A model generated the notes under the pieces. That model had not been told where the DNA came from, did not search any database, and saw only the letters and a list, made by a program, of their open reading frames with translations. From NCBI RefSeq assembly GCF_002994745.2, contig NC_037092.1:70903823-70967822 (forward strand): a DNA stretch of 64,000 nt, read 5' to 3'. Position 1 is the first letter of the stretch, and the number at the start of each line of letters is the position of its first letter. The stretch comes from Rosa chinensis. Its lineage: Eukaryota; Streptophyta; Magnoliopsida; Rosales; Rosaceae. Position numbers and translations under genes: made by a program. Positions 36,113 through 46,236 of the stretch are shown piece after piece.

Positions 36113-36293
36113 CAGATTTGCTCACCTAAGGGACAGTTTTAAGGGACTGTGAGGGACAAATGCATCTCAACCACATGTGTTAAATATAAAAGCAGAAATT
36201 ATAACAACTTAAAATTATGCATTTATTTTCAGCCATCAGATTCACTTGTCCCTCGCAGTCCCTTTAAAACTGTTCCTTAGGTGAGCAGGCCTT
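36113..36293. mobile_element. 181-bp MITE
   Basis: Inverted repeats GCTCACCTAAGGGACAGTTT (36120) and complement (ending 36285), nearly 40 bp. The 10-bp direct repeat TGTATGTCAA flanks it (36103-36112, 36294-36303), so probably MULE-derived. Confidence 0.75.
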
Positions 36294-36849
36294 TGTATGT
36301 CAATATCTTCGTGATCGATATAGTCATCATCAATATTAAAATCGGTAAAGAATGAGTCATGGTGGTTGTTTTACAAACAAAGTGATTGATCATGATGTAT
36401 TCATGTATCCAAGATATATTTGATGGGTTTATAACTTCTTTCAGTATGTTTCAACCAATTTGGTTTTATACGTATGATCTTGAAGAGACGTCGATTGTAT
36501 TATGAAGACGATGAGAAAATTTAACCGGTAAGAAAATCTTTAATTAATATTTCGATATGTAAAGCATTTAATTCTTATTTTATTTTTGTGAACTCTTCTT
36601 TGTTTTTTGTTTTTATTTATTTATTAATGAGGAGGGGTATAGATGGAAGTTTGCTAACAAAAAAATATAGGGGGTGTACATTAACTAATTGAGGATGTGT
36701 ATATAAAACTTCTCGAAAAATATGTAAAACACAGAAAGCCATTTTGAGAAATCTGGTACAAGTAATTAAGCCAGCTAATACGAAGTTTTCAGGAAATCAT
36801 TAAAGAAGACCTAATAAAAGCAGGAATAAAAGAAGAATTAACTTCTAGT

Positions 36850-37675
36850 CAAGGTTTTAAAAAACGCTAGGCGCTAGTCGGGCGGAAAGCTGGGGACTAG
36901 CGCCTAGGGGCCTAGGCGGGGACTAGGCGGTTTTTTTTTTTTAATTTTAATTTTATTTTTATAACATATAATTATATATAAAAAAATATAAAAAGTATTA
37001 TAATGTTTGAAAATAATAAAAGTACTTAAAATATAAATAAAATGGATGGATAGATGTTAGCTGAGGATGTTTAATTAACACCACACCACGCGTCCCTTTC
37101 ATTCTCAATGAGATAATGGATAGATGTTAGCTGATGGATAGATGTTGGCAGACATTTACGCAGGAAAAGAAGAAAAGAAAAATCGACGGAGGTAAGATGG
37201 GAGTGGTGATAATTGACGGAACGACGGTGAAGGACTTCGTGAGCGACGAGGTGCAGTTCAAGAAGAGCGTGGACGAGCGTTTTGCTGCTCTGGATCTGAA
37301 CAACGATGGTGTTCTGTCCCGGTCGGAGCTGCAGAAAGCATTCGAGTCGATGATATTGATCGAGACCCACTTCGGCATAGAAGTGGCGACCCCGCCGGAT
37401 CAGCTGACGCAGCTCTACGATTCCATATTCGATAAGTTCGACTGCGACCAGAGAGGGACGGTGGATCTGGACGAGTTCAGGGAGGAGATGAAGAGATTAT
37501 GTTGGCAAAAAAAAAGATAGAAAGCGCCTAGGCGCCGACCGCCCAGAGACGCCCAGCCCCGCCTAGGCCGCCGACTTTATTCCCAGCGCCCAGCTCGGTC
37601 GACTAGGGGAGAATCGGAACGGGATTGCTTCGCCTAGCGCCTAGGCGGTGCTAGGCACCGATTTTTAGAACATTG
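36850..37675. mobile_element. Non-autonomous hAT element 3 carrying an EF-hand gene fragment
   Basis: 826 bp. Ends CAAGGTTTTAAAAAACGC and ...GATTTTTAGAACATTG. Perfect 8-bp duplication CTTCTAGT (36842-36849, 37676-37683). Terminal regions match hAT elements 1 and 2, including the CTAGGCG-rich blocks, but the centre is completely different and contains the EF-hand frame at 37197-37520. Confidence 0.88.
37197..37520 (+). CDS. EF-hand protein reading frame captured by a hAT element
   Basis: 107 codons, uninterrupted. Two EF-hand loops: residues 33-44 (DLNNDGVLSRSE, canonical) and 82-93 (DCDQRGTVDLDE, with Arg at loop position 5 where Asp/Asn/Ser is usual). Between them is LIETHFGIEVATPPDQLTQLYDSIFDKFD, the spacing of a small plant family of single-exon EF-hand proteins whose members are about 20-25 residues longer. 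The C terminus here breaks off into element sequence after EEMKRLCWQKKR. GC content is clearly higher than its surroundings. The upstream in-frame ATG at 37134 lies in element-like DNA, so ATG 37197 (MGVVIIDGTTVKDFV) is chosen. It may be transcribed, but should be treated as a transduplicate until shown otherwise. Confidence 0.6.
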   Translation: MGVVIIDGTTVKDFVSDEVQFKKSVDERFAALDLNNDGVLSRSELQKAFESMILIETHFGIEVATPPDQLTQLYDSIFDKFDCDQRGTVDLDEFREEMKRLCWQKKR

Positions 37676-37705
37676 CTTCTAGTCATATGTGTTCCAATGC
37701 AAGTG

Positions 37706-38170
37706 TAACACCCCAAATTCGAATTAATTCAAGAAATAATATGAATTTAGGGTGAATTGAAGAGTTTAAACAAGCCTTTAATTCCCAAATTTAATGATTA
37801 TCAAAATCTAAGCTTGACAAATAGATCATAATGACTGAAATGCATTTAATGCCTTGGTAATTCCAAAATTGAGACTGAAGTCGTCGTTTATTATAGAAAG
37901 TCGCCAGAAACACCAAAGGTTTCAGCCTTCAATTTGCCAACCAAGATGATGGTGTTGACGCTATAAGACCTTGGTAGTGAGTCCAAAGCCAAGATGAAGA
38001 ATTTGCACTGGTGTTATCGACTAGAAGAAGGAAGGTCCGATTGGGTTTAGACTATGAGCCTGTATGTCAAACCTCGGTCGAGAGACTAGGGAGATCTTCG
38101 CTCTCCTTCGCCTCCTTCTAGACTAATATGGGCTAATAGCCTAATATATACAAAATCGGATGGTGGAGAT
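37706..38170 (+). repeat. Possible LTR fragment, TGTAACACCCC start
   Basis: TGTAACACCCCAAATTCG resembles the minus-strand start of the two long LTRs (TGTAATACCCC, TGTGATGCCCC). No matching end or target duplication was found, so only a truncated relative is proposed. No gene seen in this interval. Confidence 0.3.
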
Positions 38171-38173
38171 TTA

Positions 38174-38614
38174 GCCTCGCTTGGTTTGCTGAAATGGAAT
38201 CAACTCCTTAGGAAATCCTATAGGAAAGGAAAACAAACTTCCCATTAACTTTCTTTCCGCAGTTTGGAAAATGTTAGGAAAGTAAGGAGAAAACATATGT
38301 TTGTTTCCATTCTAGTGTTTAGTTTGTGTAAGGCAAGGAAACAAAATCATGCTAATATTCCATTTATATCCTCACAAACTTTTTAAATAAAATTGTCAAT
38401 AATAATTTTCAACAAGGAAATAAATGTACTTATATTATGTAATTAATGCAGGAAAAGTGGAAGGAAAAATTCATCATTTGGAGGATGAAATGATTCAATT
38501 TCCCCCATATTTTCCCTTCTTAAAGGAAAGTTGTTCATTTCCATATGCACACCAAACATAGGAACGGAATAAATTTTCTTTCCCAAGTCCTCAATTTTGC
38601 GAAACAAATGAGGC
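38174..38614. mobile_element. ~440-bp TIR element (MITE)
   Basis: GCCTCGCTTGGTTTGCTGAA at the left pairs with TTTCG/GCGAAACAAATGAGGC at the right. The flanks TTTA and CTAAAT make the exact duplication unclear. The interior is AT-rich with GGAAA-type phrases in both orientations. Confidence 0.6.
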
Positions 38615-38781
38615 CTAAATGCAACGGTGTAGATTAAGCAACGATAATTGTAATGATCCAGATTAAGCTGTGTGAGATGACTGAGATCCAATGGTCGAGA
38701 TTGCTCCATTCATAATTTATTTTATTCTCATATTTCAGAAGTTCATAATAAATAACTCGAGTACCTAAAAAATTTCAAGAA

Positions 38782-38973
38782 TTTTTTTTTTTTTTTTGGT
38801 TAAACCAAGGTATCCCCCACCCGTAGGTAAGGACTAATCCCTCTCGAGCCGGGTCGAACCCCATTTAGGGGGGAAGCTCTCCCAATACTGGCTGCTCCAT
38901 TCACAAGGCTCGAACTCGAGACCTTGCTTAAGGGGAACAAGCTCCTTACCACTTGAACCACCAAGTATTGGTG
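38782..38973 (-). mobile_element. tRNA-derived SINE, minus strand
   Basis: Read on the minus strand it starts CACCAATACTTGG, has an A-box-like TGGTTCAAGTGGTAAGG and a B-box GGTCTCGAGTTCGAGCC, and ends in a poly-A tail (the T run 38782-38797). Imperfect target duplication AAAAAATTTCAAGAA / AAAATTTTCATAGAA on the two sides. Confidence 0.75.
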
Positions 38974-39179
38974 AAAATTTTCATAGAATCATCTCGATAC
39001 GAACTTTAATACCGAACCCTCAAATTGGACATTACCCTTCACAAAAATTTCAAAAAATTTTGTCCTAATCATCCTTAACAATGACCGGAATAATAAAATT
39101 AATCCCAAATACTTTGTTTTTACTCCTTTAATTTTTCTAGGGAGTACACAAATTAGCTAATGATTTAGTTTGTATCACA

Positions 39180-39395
39180 AATTTGCAGACAAATTTGCAT
39201 GTATTACACGAAGTTAGCTCAATTGCCTTAATCATAGTCATCACTTCCGCCGCAATGGAAGTAGGGATATTAAGACTAGAAGCAAAAGTTCCAAGAAAAA
39301 TGTCTCATATCCTCTAACCCTCTCATCTTACTTTCAAGCTCCATTAAAATTAATCTTGAACCAACCAATTAATGGGAGGTGCCAATTAACTTCTA
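39180..39395 (-). pseudogene. LINE (L1-like) RNase H domain remnant
   Basis: The minus strand reads PPINWFKINFNGA, then after stops FLGTFASSLNIPTSIAAEVMTMIKAIELT. This follows the plant non-LTR RNase H pattern (WxKxNxDGA ... FAxxLGxxTSxxAEx-A---L-L). The catalytic Asp of NTDGA is Asn here and frames are broken. Confidence 0.6.
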
Positions 39396-40089
39396 TCACT
39401 CTATGGGCACGACGTGACCTACATTATTAATTGTGTTTGGCTTCGGCCTAGTTTGGGTTAGCAAACAGTCTCTTTTTGCTGATGTGATTGCGCGAGTTTG
39501 CCAACACTGGGGGTGTAGTTGTCGGGTTGTCCCTTGACCTGACTTCTTTTCAAGCTTTGTGGACAAAGAGAGCACTAACCTCGTCACAAGGTTCTTTTCT
39601 ATGCCTTACAGAATTAGGACTTTTGTTGTGATCTCTTGCATCACCGAATCGATACTCAATATTGTAGATTAAGTAGAGCAATCATCGGGAAGTAGGAGAA
39701 AGCACTGGGATTTGTTAAAGCGTAGTCTTTAGCTTCTCTGGTTTACTGGGGCATTACCCTAGCTTCGCTGGTTTCAACTAGGTTGAAGGTAGGTTGCTCT
39801 GGAGAGACTTTGGAGAGATTAGTTGATTGAGAGCTTGTTTGTTGTATTTTGTCTGTAGCCTCTATATATAGGCTACTTACTGTAAATTCAGCTTCCTAAT
39901 AGGAGTAAAATACTATATTTTAGGTCACATTTATTAGCCTCGAATACAATCAAAACATTTATTAGTTTTGATAACTATCGTAGGCAATTTGTCTCTATAA
40001 TGTAGCTATATACTAGCTAGGCAACGTTGATTGCCTCTTCGCCGTAGTCATCTTCTAGGCAACGTAATTGCCTCAATGACCAACTGTTG

Positions 40090-40127
<38 letters not shown>

Positions 40128-40139
40128 TATTCATATTCA
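39396..40139. other. Unrecognised sequence between the two LINE parts
   Basis: Probably an insertion that separates the LINE domains. 39840-39880 includes a TATA-like CTCTATATATAGG preceding a CT-poor segment, reminiscent of an LTR, but no ends were found. A (TA)n microsatellite occupies about 40096-40124. Confidence 0.35.
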
Positions 40140-40156
40140 TATATATCTTCGAGCAT

Positions 40157-40320
40157 GGGTCCGAGTCACCACGGGGGCTCAGTGGTGTTAGTTCAGTGGT
40201 TAGAGCACCCACTACCTATGTACGAAGTCATTGGTTCGAGTCACCATGGATGCAGGAGTGAAGCCCTTTGATCCTCTTTATTTAAAGAAATAGAAAAAAA
40301 AATATATATATATATATATT
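40157..40320 (+). mobile_element. tRNA-derived SINE, plus strand
   Basis: A box TTAGTTCAGTGGTTAGAG at 40188-40205 and B box GGTTCGAGTCACC at 40233-40245, followed by an A/T-rich (TA) tail. The 17-bp duplication TATATATCTTCGAGCAT (40140-40156 and 40321-40337) is perfect, so this is a relatively young retroposition. The tRNA-like head cannot fold as a full tRNA gene. Confidence 0.85.
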
Positions 40321-40337
40321 TATATATCTTCGAGCAT

Positions 40338-40979
40338 AACAAATCCAGTAGCCTTCCTTAGTTGTCGCACCGTAATCAATAATATATATCCTTGTTAATT
40401 GCAATCAAGGATGTATATTCCTGACCAAACTGTTCCACGTCCATTAATTGCCATATGAGTGCAGCTTAGCTCACGTCCTTATCTGAACCATAAGTGCAGC
40501 TTGCTTCTTAACATGCATCTTCCCATTTTGCACCACGTTGGTAATCAAGCAAATCATCATTAATTGTCAAGGATTTGATAATTATTAGTAAATCAACAAA
40601 TATTTAGATTTGCCTCAAAATTGTTTGACTTTCAAGCAGGCTTTATTGAGCCCCTAAATAATATATTCCGAACTTGTCAAAAATATCTAGCTTGGACCAC
40701 GGATATTGACCCAATTTTCTTCGAGCCACGCATTGTCAGGAAAAATGTTAATTTGGGATCAAACAAATTGGCCACCAAAACATTTCAAAATGCGAATATC
40801 TTGAATGATATTGTGCATAGTAATTAGTACCTGTTGCTAATCAGCTAGCTGCTTGAATATATATGATTAGAACTTATGTAGCGACTCCCCTATATCTGGT
40901 TTTAATTTCTAGCTACAAACCACAATATTAAAGTGAATAAATCAACCATAAATCCTTTAGTTAGGAACTCTCCATGCAG
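40338..40979. other. Unrecognised sequence
   Basis: An open stretch 40621-40827 (68 codons) has no recognisable motif. No repeat ends seen. Confidence 0.4.
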
Positions 40980-41180
40980 CAAGACCTACTTGGAGTACCT
41001 TTCAAATTGAAGGAATAATCCCACCCAACTCAAAGAGACAAGTAAAATGACTCCATATTGCAGCAACATAAGAAAAATGAAGAAAAATCTGATCAAGAGA
41101 TTCAAAATTGATGCCACATAGATCACAACAAGAGACCAAAGCCACTCTCCATTCAGTTGCAAAAATCATCAGAAATTATT
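40980..41180 (-). pseudogene. LINE zinc-binding reverse-transcriptase (zf-RVT) remnant
   Basis: The minus strand reads CDLCGINFESLDQIFLHFSYVAAIWSHF, the CxxCGxxxESxxHLFxxCxxAxxxW pattern of zf-RVT domains at the end of plant LINE ORF2. His and the third Cys are replaced. It lies 5' (on the minus strand) of the RNase H remnant, the order expected in one L1-type element later split by the SINE and other insertions. Confidence 0.6.
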
Positions 41181-41915
41181 CTACCTCTTAATACCTTTTT
41201 TTTTTTTTTTGAAATGACCTCTTAATACCTTTTAAGATAGTAGAGACATTCCAGGAAAGATAAATTTAGATTGTAAGGTAGTGCCCTACCGCCCCCATGC
41301 ACGCTACTGAAGGAGAAAACTACCGCAAAAGATGTAAGTATGATTTGCCATTAACTCTCCAGAAGAGAAAGTAATCCAAATTTGGATTAAAACTAGTGGC
41401 TTAAGTAGTCAAGAATATAGACACTTGTCCAAAATAATATGAAAATTAGATTAAACTAAGTAGAAATCATTTATACTGTTATCTCTAGAGAGAACTCTAA
41501 CAACTCTAACTTTGAAGTTGAGCACATATAGCAGATATTGCTCTACCTTTATCAAGCACATCTTATATTCACCTCCAGTGACACTTTATGGTGTTGGGAA
41601 GGAAGCCTTGCAGCCTTAGTTTGACTCTTGGGCGTCATCGTGCTTCGGTGAAGCAATGAGGTCGATCTGATCGTGTTTTCCTAATCGTTGGATGTTACGG
41701 TGTCTTCTTGCTGATTGCAGGACACCATCTCTTGAATCCATGGTAAAGATCGATAGATTTCTCAATCGCCGAAGGCCGAGATTGGTGTGCCTTCTCTTAT
41801 GTAAGGGGGAAGACAGATCGCAGTTAGTTGTCAGCCTAACTATGAGGTCAAAGTTTATTGATATGGCTTTGGGGTTCGGGCCGCCTCTGGATTTGGATTC
41901 AAGTTTAAGTTCTTA
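41181..41915. other. No gene recognised
   Basis: 41181-41235 contains a T run flanked by direct repeats of CTCTTAATACCTTTT, possibly the tail of an excised or tiny insertion. The rest may be older LINE sequence. No supported gene. Confidence 0.35.
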
Positions 41916-42296
41916 GAGCATTTTTAGCAGATGTTTTATCTTGGTTCCTTAGCTATTTTAGAGAGATGTTTAGTTTTTTTTTTTTTTTATCAATTTTAGC
42001 TGCTGCACCAGACTCCTAAATGGCTCTCCATTATAACTTTTAGCTATCTCGCTCCTAAATATATAGAGTGAGATGAGGCTCTCTATAATTTATAACATTC
42101 ATTTTGAGTTATTTTATGTAATTTTTAAATATATTTAAACTATTTAACCTTCCTTTAAAAAATAATATAAATTCAAAACTAGCTATAATAGAGAGCACTG
42201 ATGCAGACGTATTTCTAAAGTGACTAGCCAAAATGGCTTTTTAGCTACTTTGGCTAAAATTTGACTCAAAAATGGCTAGTATTGCTAAAGATGCTC
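41916..42296. mobile_element. MITE family with GAGCATCTTTAGCAG ends, copy 1
   Basis: Ends GAGCATTTTTAGCAG and ...GCTAAAGATGCTC. Shares internal phrases (TTTTAGCTATCTCGCTC, AGAGAGCACTGATGCAGA) with the copies at 42297 and 46829. Confidence 0.7.
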
Positions 42297-42584
42297 AGTG
42301 GCTATCCATCTTAACTTTTAGTTATCTCGCTCATAAATATAGAGAGCGAGATGAGGCTCTCTACTCTTTTAGTTAATTTAAAATATTCATTTGAAGTCAT
42401 TCTATGTAATTTGTAAATATTTCTAAATTATTTTTTCTTCATTCAATAAATAATATGAATTCAAATCTAGCTAAAATAGAGAGAACTGATGCAGACTTAT
42501 TTCTAAAGTGGCTAGCCAAAATGACTTTTTAGTTACTTTGACAAAAATTTGACTAAAACATGGCTAGCATTGCTAAAGATGCTC
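42297..42584. mobile_element. Same MITE family, 5'-truncated copy 2
   Basis: Directly joined to copy 1. Begins inside the family sequence (GTGGCTATCCATC) and ends ...GCTAAAGATGCTC. A tandem arrangement produced by unequal exchange or abortive transposition. Confidence 0.65.
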
Positions 42585-42626
42585 TAAATTGGTTATGACT
42601 TATGACATACTATTTTGGTTCATTTA

Positions 42627-43244
42627 GAGCAACTCCAACAGCTTCCTATAATTTTTTTATTATAGTAAAAGTTAAAGCTTTTAAAAAATTTTCTTCTCAA
42701 ACTTCAACAGATTCCCTAGTTTATAGCAATTTCTAAAATCTCCATAATTCTTCTTTAGAGTGCGTTTGGATGAGAAAATTATGAAATCTGTATGAATTTA
42801 TAAATGATGGAATTTTAACTCCATCAATCTAAAATTCCATTAATTGCAATTTCTATTGTTTGGTTGTATCTATTTAGGATTTGAAATGTGTAATAAATTA
42901 AGAAAGAATAAAACAAATAGAAAAATAAAATAGAAAAAAGCCTTGTTTTGGAAATGAAAATTGAATACTGCAAAGGAATTCGTAATGACACATATTTTGG
43001 TGGAAATTGAAGTGAGAAATTTAAATAATGAATTTCTTCATTTTTTTCCATAGAGAAATTTAAAATTTCCAATTTAATAATGCCAAAACGAGGAATTGAC
43101 TATTAGGAATTATGAAATCCTCATTTTCAATTAAATTCCATTATTTTTCCCTCATCCAAACACATTCTAAAGTTTTAGAGATTGCCGCAAATATAGGGAA
43201 TTTTGTTTTCTTTTTCCTCACTATCCCTAAAATTGGGATGGTTA
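42627..43244. mobile_element. MITE with GAGCAACTCCAACAG end, right end missing, with nested MITE
   Basis: Starts GAGCAACTCCAACAGCTTCC and follows the family to GGGATGG, where the next copy begins without the right TIR. A ~410-bp MITE (42757-43168) with inverted repeats GTGCGTTTGGATGAG / CTCATCCAAACACATTC sits inside it. Confidence 0.65.
42757..43168. mobile_element. ~410-bp MITE nested in the previous one
   Basis: Inverted repeats of about 30 bp beginning AGTGCGTTTGGATGAG. The uninterrupted sister sequence near 43376 (TTTCTTAAATTTTAGAG) shows the empty site. Interior AT-rich, noncoding. Confidence 0.65.
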
Positions 43245-44029
43245 GAGCAACTCCAACATCTTCCCTATAATTTCTGTATTATAGGGAAGCAAAAGTTAAA
43301 ACTTTAGCATTTTTTTATTCTCCAACTCCAACAGATTCCTTATTTTACAGCAATCTCTAAAATCTCCATAATTATTTCTTAAATTTTAGAGATTGCTGTA
43401 AATTTAGGGAATTTGGTTTTCTCTTTCCTCTTTATCTCTAAAATAAGGATGGTTTTTGTCACGCCCCTGATTTTATACACAATAAATCGATATATAACCC
43501 CATAATTATATATGCGTGAAATGTTCAGCTATCAATACAAAATACTTAGAAACTTATTCCCTTTTAACCCAAGTACATATTGATGCCCTGAACCCACAAA
43601 TTCTATATTGACTCGCCCCACAGAGTCACACAACACATGAGTTTACGAATTAAATTGTCAACAACAAAATAAAACGTAAATACTCCTCAGAGCTCACTAC
43701 AAACGGAAGTCTCTATAACGGTAAGGTCACAAAATTGACTTATCACCGTTAAGCTGCAAGCACGCTACCTCAGCATCAGCCACGATCAACCTGACCTGCA
43801 GAATAACCCCTACACCGTTGGAATGGTGTACCGGGTTGTCACACAACAAACCCGGTAAGCTTTTGCAAGCCCGTATGAGTAACTCAAAACAACTCACACC
43901 AATTCACGGGATGAAAGCCCGCACAACTCACGCCAAACACGAGGAAAACCTTTCAACTCAAGAATAAGGAAAACATACCATATTTTTCCAAAACAGTACA
44001 TTCTTTTCCCAAAAGAAACAATAAAGGTC

Positions 44030-44270
44030 ACACCGTGATCAAATCATATAAATTGAAACTCTGACAATTAAATATGATAAACAAGTCCTCCCAGGACATT
44101 TAAAAGAAAGAATTCCCGAAACTCCCTTTTAAAACACGTTCTCAAATCAACACAAGTCACCCCGTGACAAATCATAATAATTGAAACTCTGACAATTAAA
44201 TATGATAAACAAGTCCTCCCAGGACATTTAAAAGAAAGAATCCCCGAAACTCCCTTTTAAAAACATGCAC
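44030..44270. repeat. Tandem duplication, ~127-bp unit, in the LTR
   Basis: Two copies sharing AATTGAAACTCTGACAATTA, ATAAACAAGTCCTCCCAGG and CATTTAAAAGAAAGAAT in order. Confidence 0.8.
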
Positions 44271-44359
44271 TCATGAGCATCAGATAGCTCCCCGCTACCC
44301 CCTATGATGTACCAACAACAAATCAGTCCAACCTAGACACACAACACAACAACACAGAT

Positions 44360-44471
44360 TCACCACGAAGCCACCAATACATATGTATATATATATATAT
44401 ATATATATCCCATAATATATATATGTACACACATAGTCAATCACTCAGAAATGCCACCAATACATGAATAC

Positions 44472-44503
<32 letters not shown>

Positions 44504-44550
44504 CCCATAATATATATATGCACACACGTAATCATTCACTCAGAAATGCC
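44360..44550. repeat. Tandem duplication with (TA)n cores in the LTR
   Basis: Two copies of CCAATACAT..(TA)n..CCCATAATATATATATG..CACTCAGAAATGCCA. A third related (TA)n block occurs at 45040-45068 followed by GTAGTCATTCGCTCAGGAATGCC. Confidence 0.75.
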
Positions 44551-45037
44551 ATTAATATCATCTATAGTCACAGTTAATTCCATAACTCAAAGACAACATG
44601 GTAACTAGACTCATAACACAGATAAATCATTGGTCACCATCTGCAACCTATCACCGTCTATGACTCTTGGTTTTCATACCCCGTCTGGTCTTAGAACCAA
44701 CCGTTGGTCACCATCTGCGACCCATGCTTTTCAGACCCCATCTGGTCTCAAGTCAACGTTAAGTAAGTCACACCTGACCTAAAAATGTTACGACCATCTA
44801 GTTCCGGCTTTCTCTATCCCTGCTCACCATCTGTGACCCTTGGTACGAGGACCAATACATTTAAAATGAGTCACGCTTGACTCCAAAATGTAACCTCAAA
44901 CTCAATACTTTTCAAACAATAGAAAACATCTTTTCCACAATATTGATTCTATGAAAAGTCTCATTCAACAATAATATGAACCCATCATGCATATTATTCA
45001 TCACACATCAACCACAAGAATATATATATATTTCAAG

Positions 45038-45069
<32 letters not shown>

Positions 45070-46226
45070 CGTAGTCATTCGCTCAGGAATGCCTACTAAT
45101 ACCAACTATAGTTTGCAGTTAAATAATTAACGCCAAAACGATAATGGTAATTCTGTTCATTGATGAACCTTGTGAGATTACTCACCTCGAAACTCCCGCT
45201 GCGTCTTCAATACAGAACAAGGCAGCCACACCACAAAACAACCATCCAAGGATACCTCGTCAAGCACCTAATCACATACGGTTTTCAACTTAGCAACAAT
45301 CCACAAAAAATTTAAGTCCGAAACCCCCGTTTTGAACTAAAATCCCCAAAGTGACGCCAATCGAGGCGAAACCACATCCGAGACCACCCAATGTCTCCGG
45401 AATACTTCTACGATCGATATGTCCAAACCACAAGTCGATCGGACGCTCGGATCCTCACGGATCGAAGCATCAAACGGTCCGAAACCGTAAAAATCACAAT
45501 ATATTCATACGATCTCCAAAAATTGCGTATTATATATCAAAATGCTCGTATCGACGAGTGGATGATATACAATACCAGAAACTAACCATCACATGGCCGG
45601 AAGTCCACCATAACGCCGCCACAGTCGGCGGTGCAACCACCACAACCACCACCGACCAAAACTCAAAACCACAAAAATCAAGCCAACCAGAAATGTTCAT
45701 CATGAAGAGTAGAGCAACTTTCATACCTGGAGCTAAGTCTGGTTCGGCCTAGATCGTCCTAGATCAAGCTTACAAGATCGGCCAATCGCAGCCGTCTGAT
45801 CAAACCCCAGATTTGTTGTGCACCGCAGATTTTCAAACCTAGATCTTCCACTCCACACGCAAAATCGTCCTTCAAGGCGGGCATGAGGATGATCAGAAGG
45901 AGGAGGAGATTCCAAAACCAAGAAGGATCGGCCGAGACGTTACCGGAAAAGTGGATTTCCGGTCGGGTCCCGATTCGTCTACTGTAGCGGCTCCGATCAC
46001 TACCTTCCGGTGAACCTCCGTGCAAACCAACACCACAGGGAGGAGCGCACGGAGGAGGCGAACAGATCTGGGCTCGTCTGGTGGTCCGCCGTCGCCGGAG
46101 CTTGTCAGAAAATCCGGGTCTGGGTCGGGTGAGTCGAAAATCAGGAGAGAGAACGGAGAGAAATGAGAGTTTCCGAAAATGGAAACTTACCAAATGAGAA
46201 TAGTAACTTTCCCGAAAGGGAAACCC

Positions 46227-46236
46227 CTATATATAG
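46227..46236 (-). promoter_or_regulatory. TATA box of the 3.07-kb LTR
   Basis: CTATATATAG on the minus strand about 300 bp from the U3 end, followed by sequence resembling a transcribed leader (CTCTCCGTTCTCTCTCC). Confidence 0.5.

Larger units (their letters stand above)
33476..36713. mobile_element. 3.2-kb TIR element with ~115-bp inverted repeats
   Basis: GAGAAATTTTAAAAACACCC at the left and its imperfect complement at the right continue as inverted repeats to about 33595 and 36605 (around 80 percent identical by eye). GAAAA flanks both ends (33471-33475, 36714-36718); a longer duplication is not clear, so superfamily is uncertain (MULE-like by TIR length). It hosts hAT element 2 and the MITE at 36113. 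The interior includes CAG/CAGTAG-rich DNA (34085-34180) and GA-rich DNA (35420-35530), but no recognisable transposase. Confidence 0.65.

Noticed and set aside
40188..40262. Possible tRNA gene
   Set aside because: A and B boxes are present but the acceptor and anticodon stems do not pair, and the unit is bounded by a 17-bp target duplication with an A/T tail, so it is a SINE.
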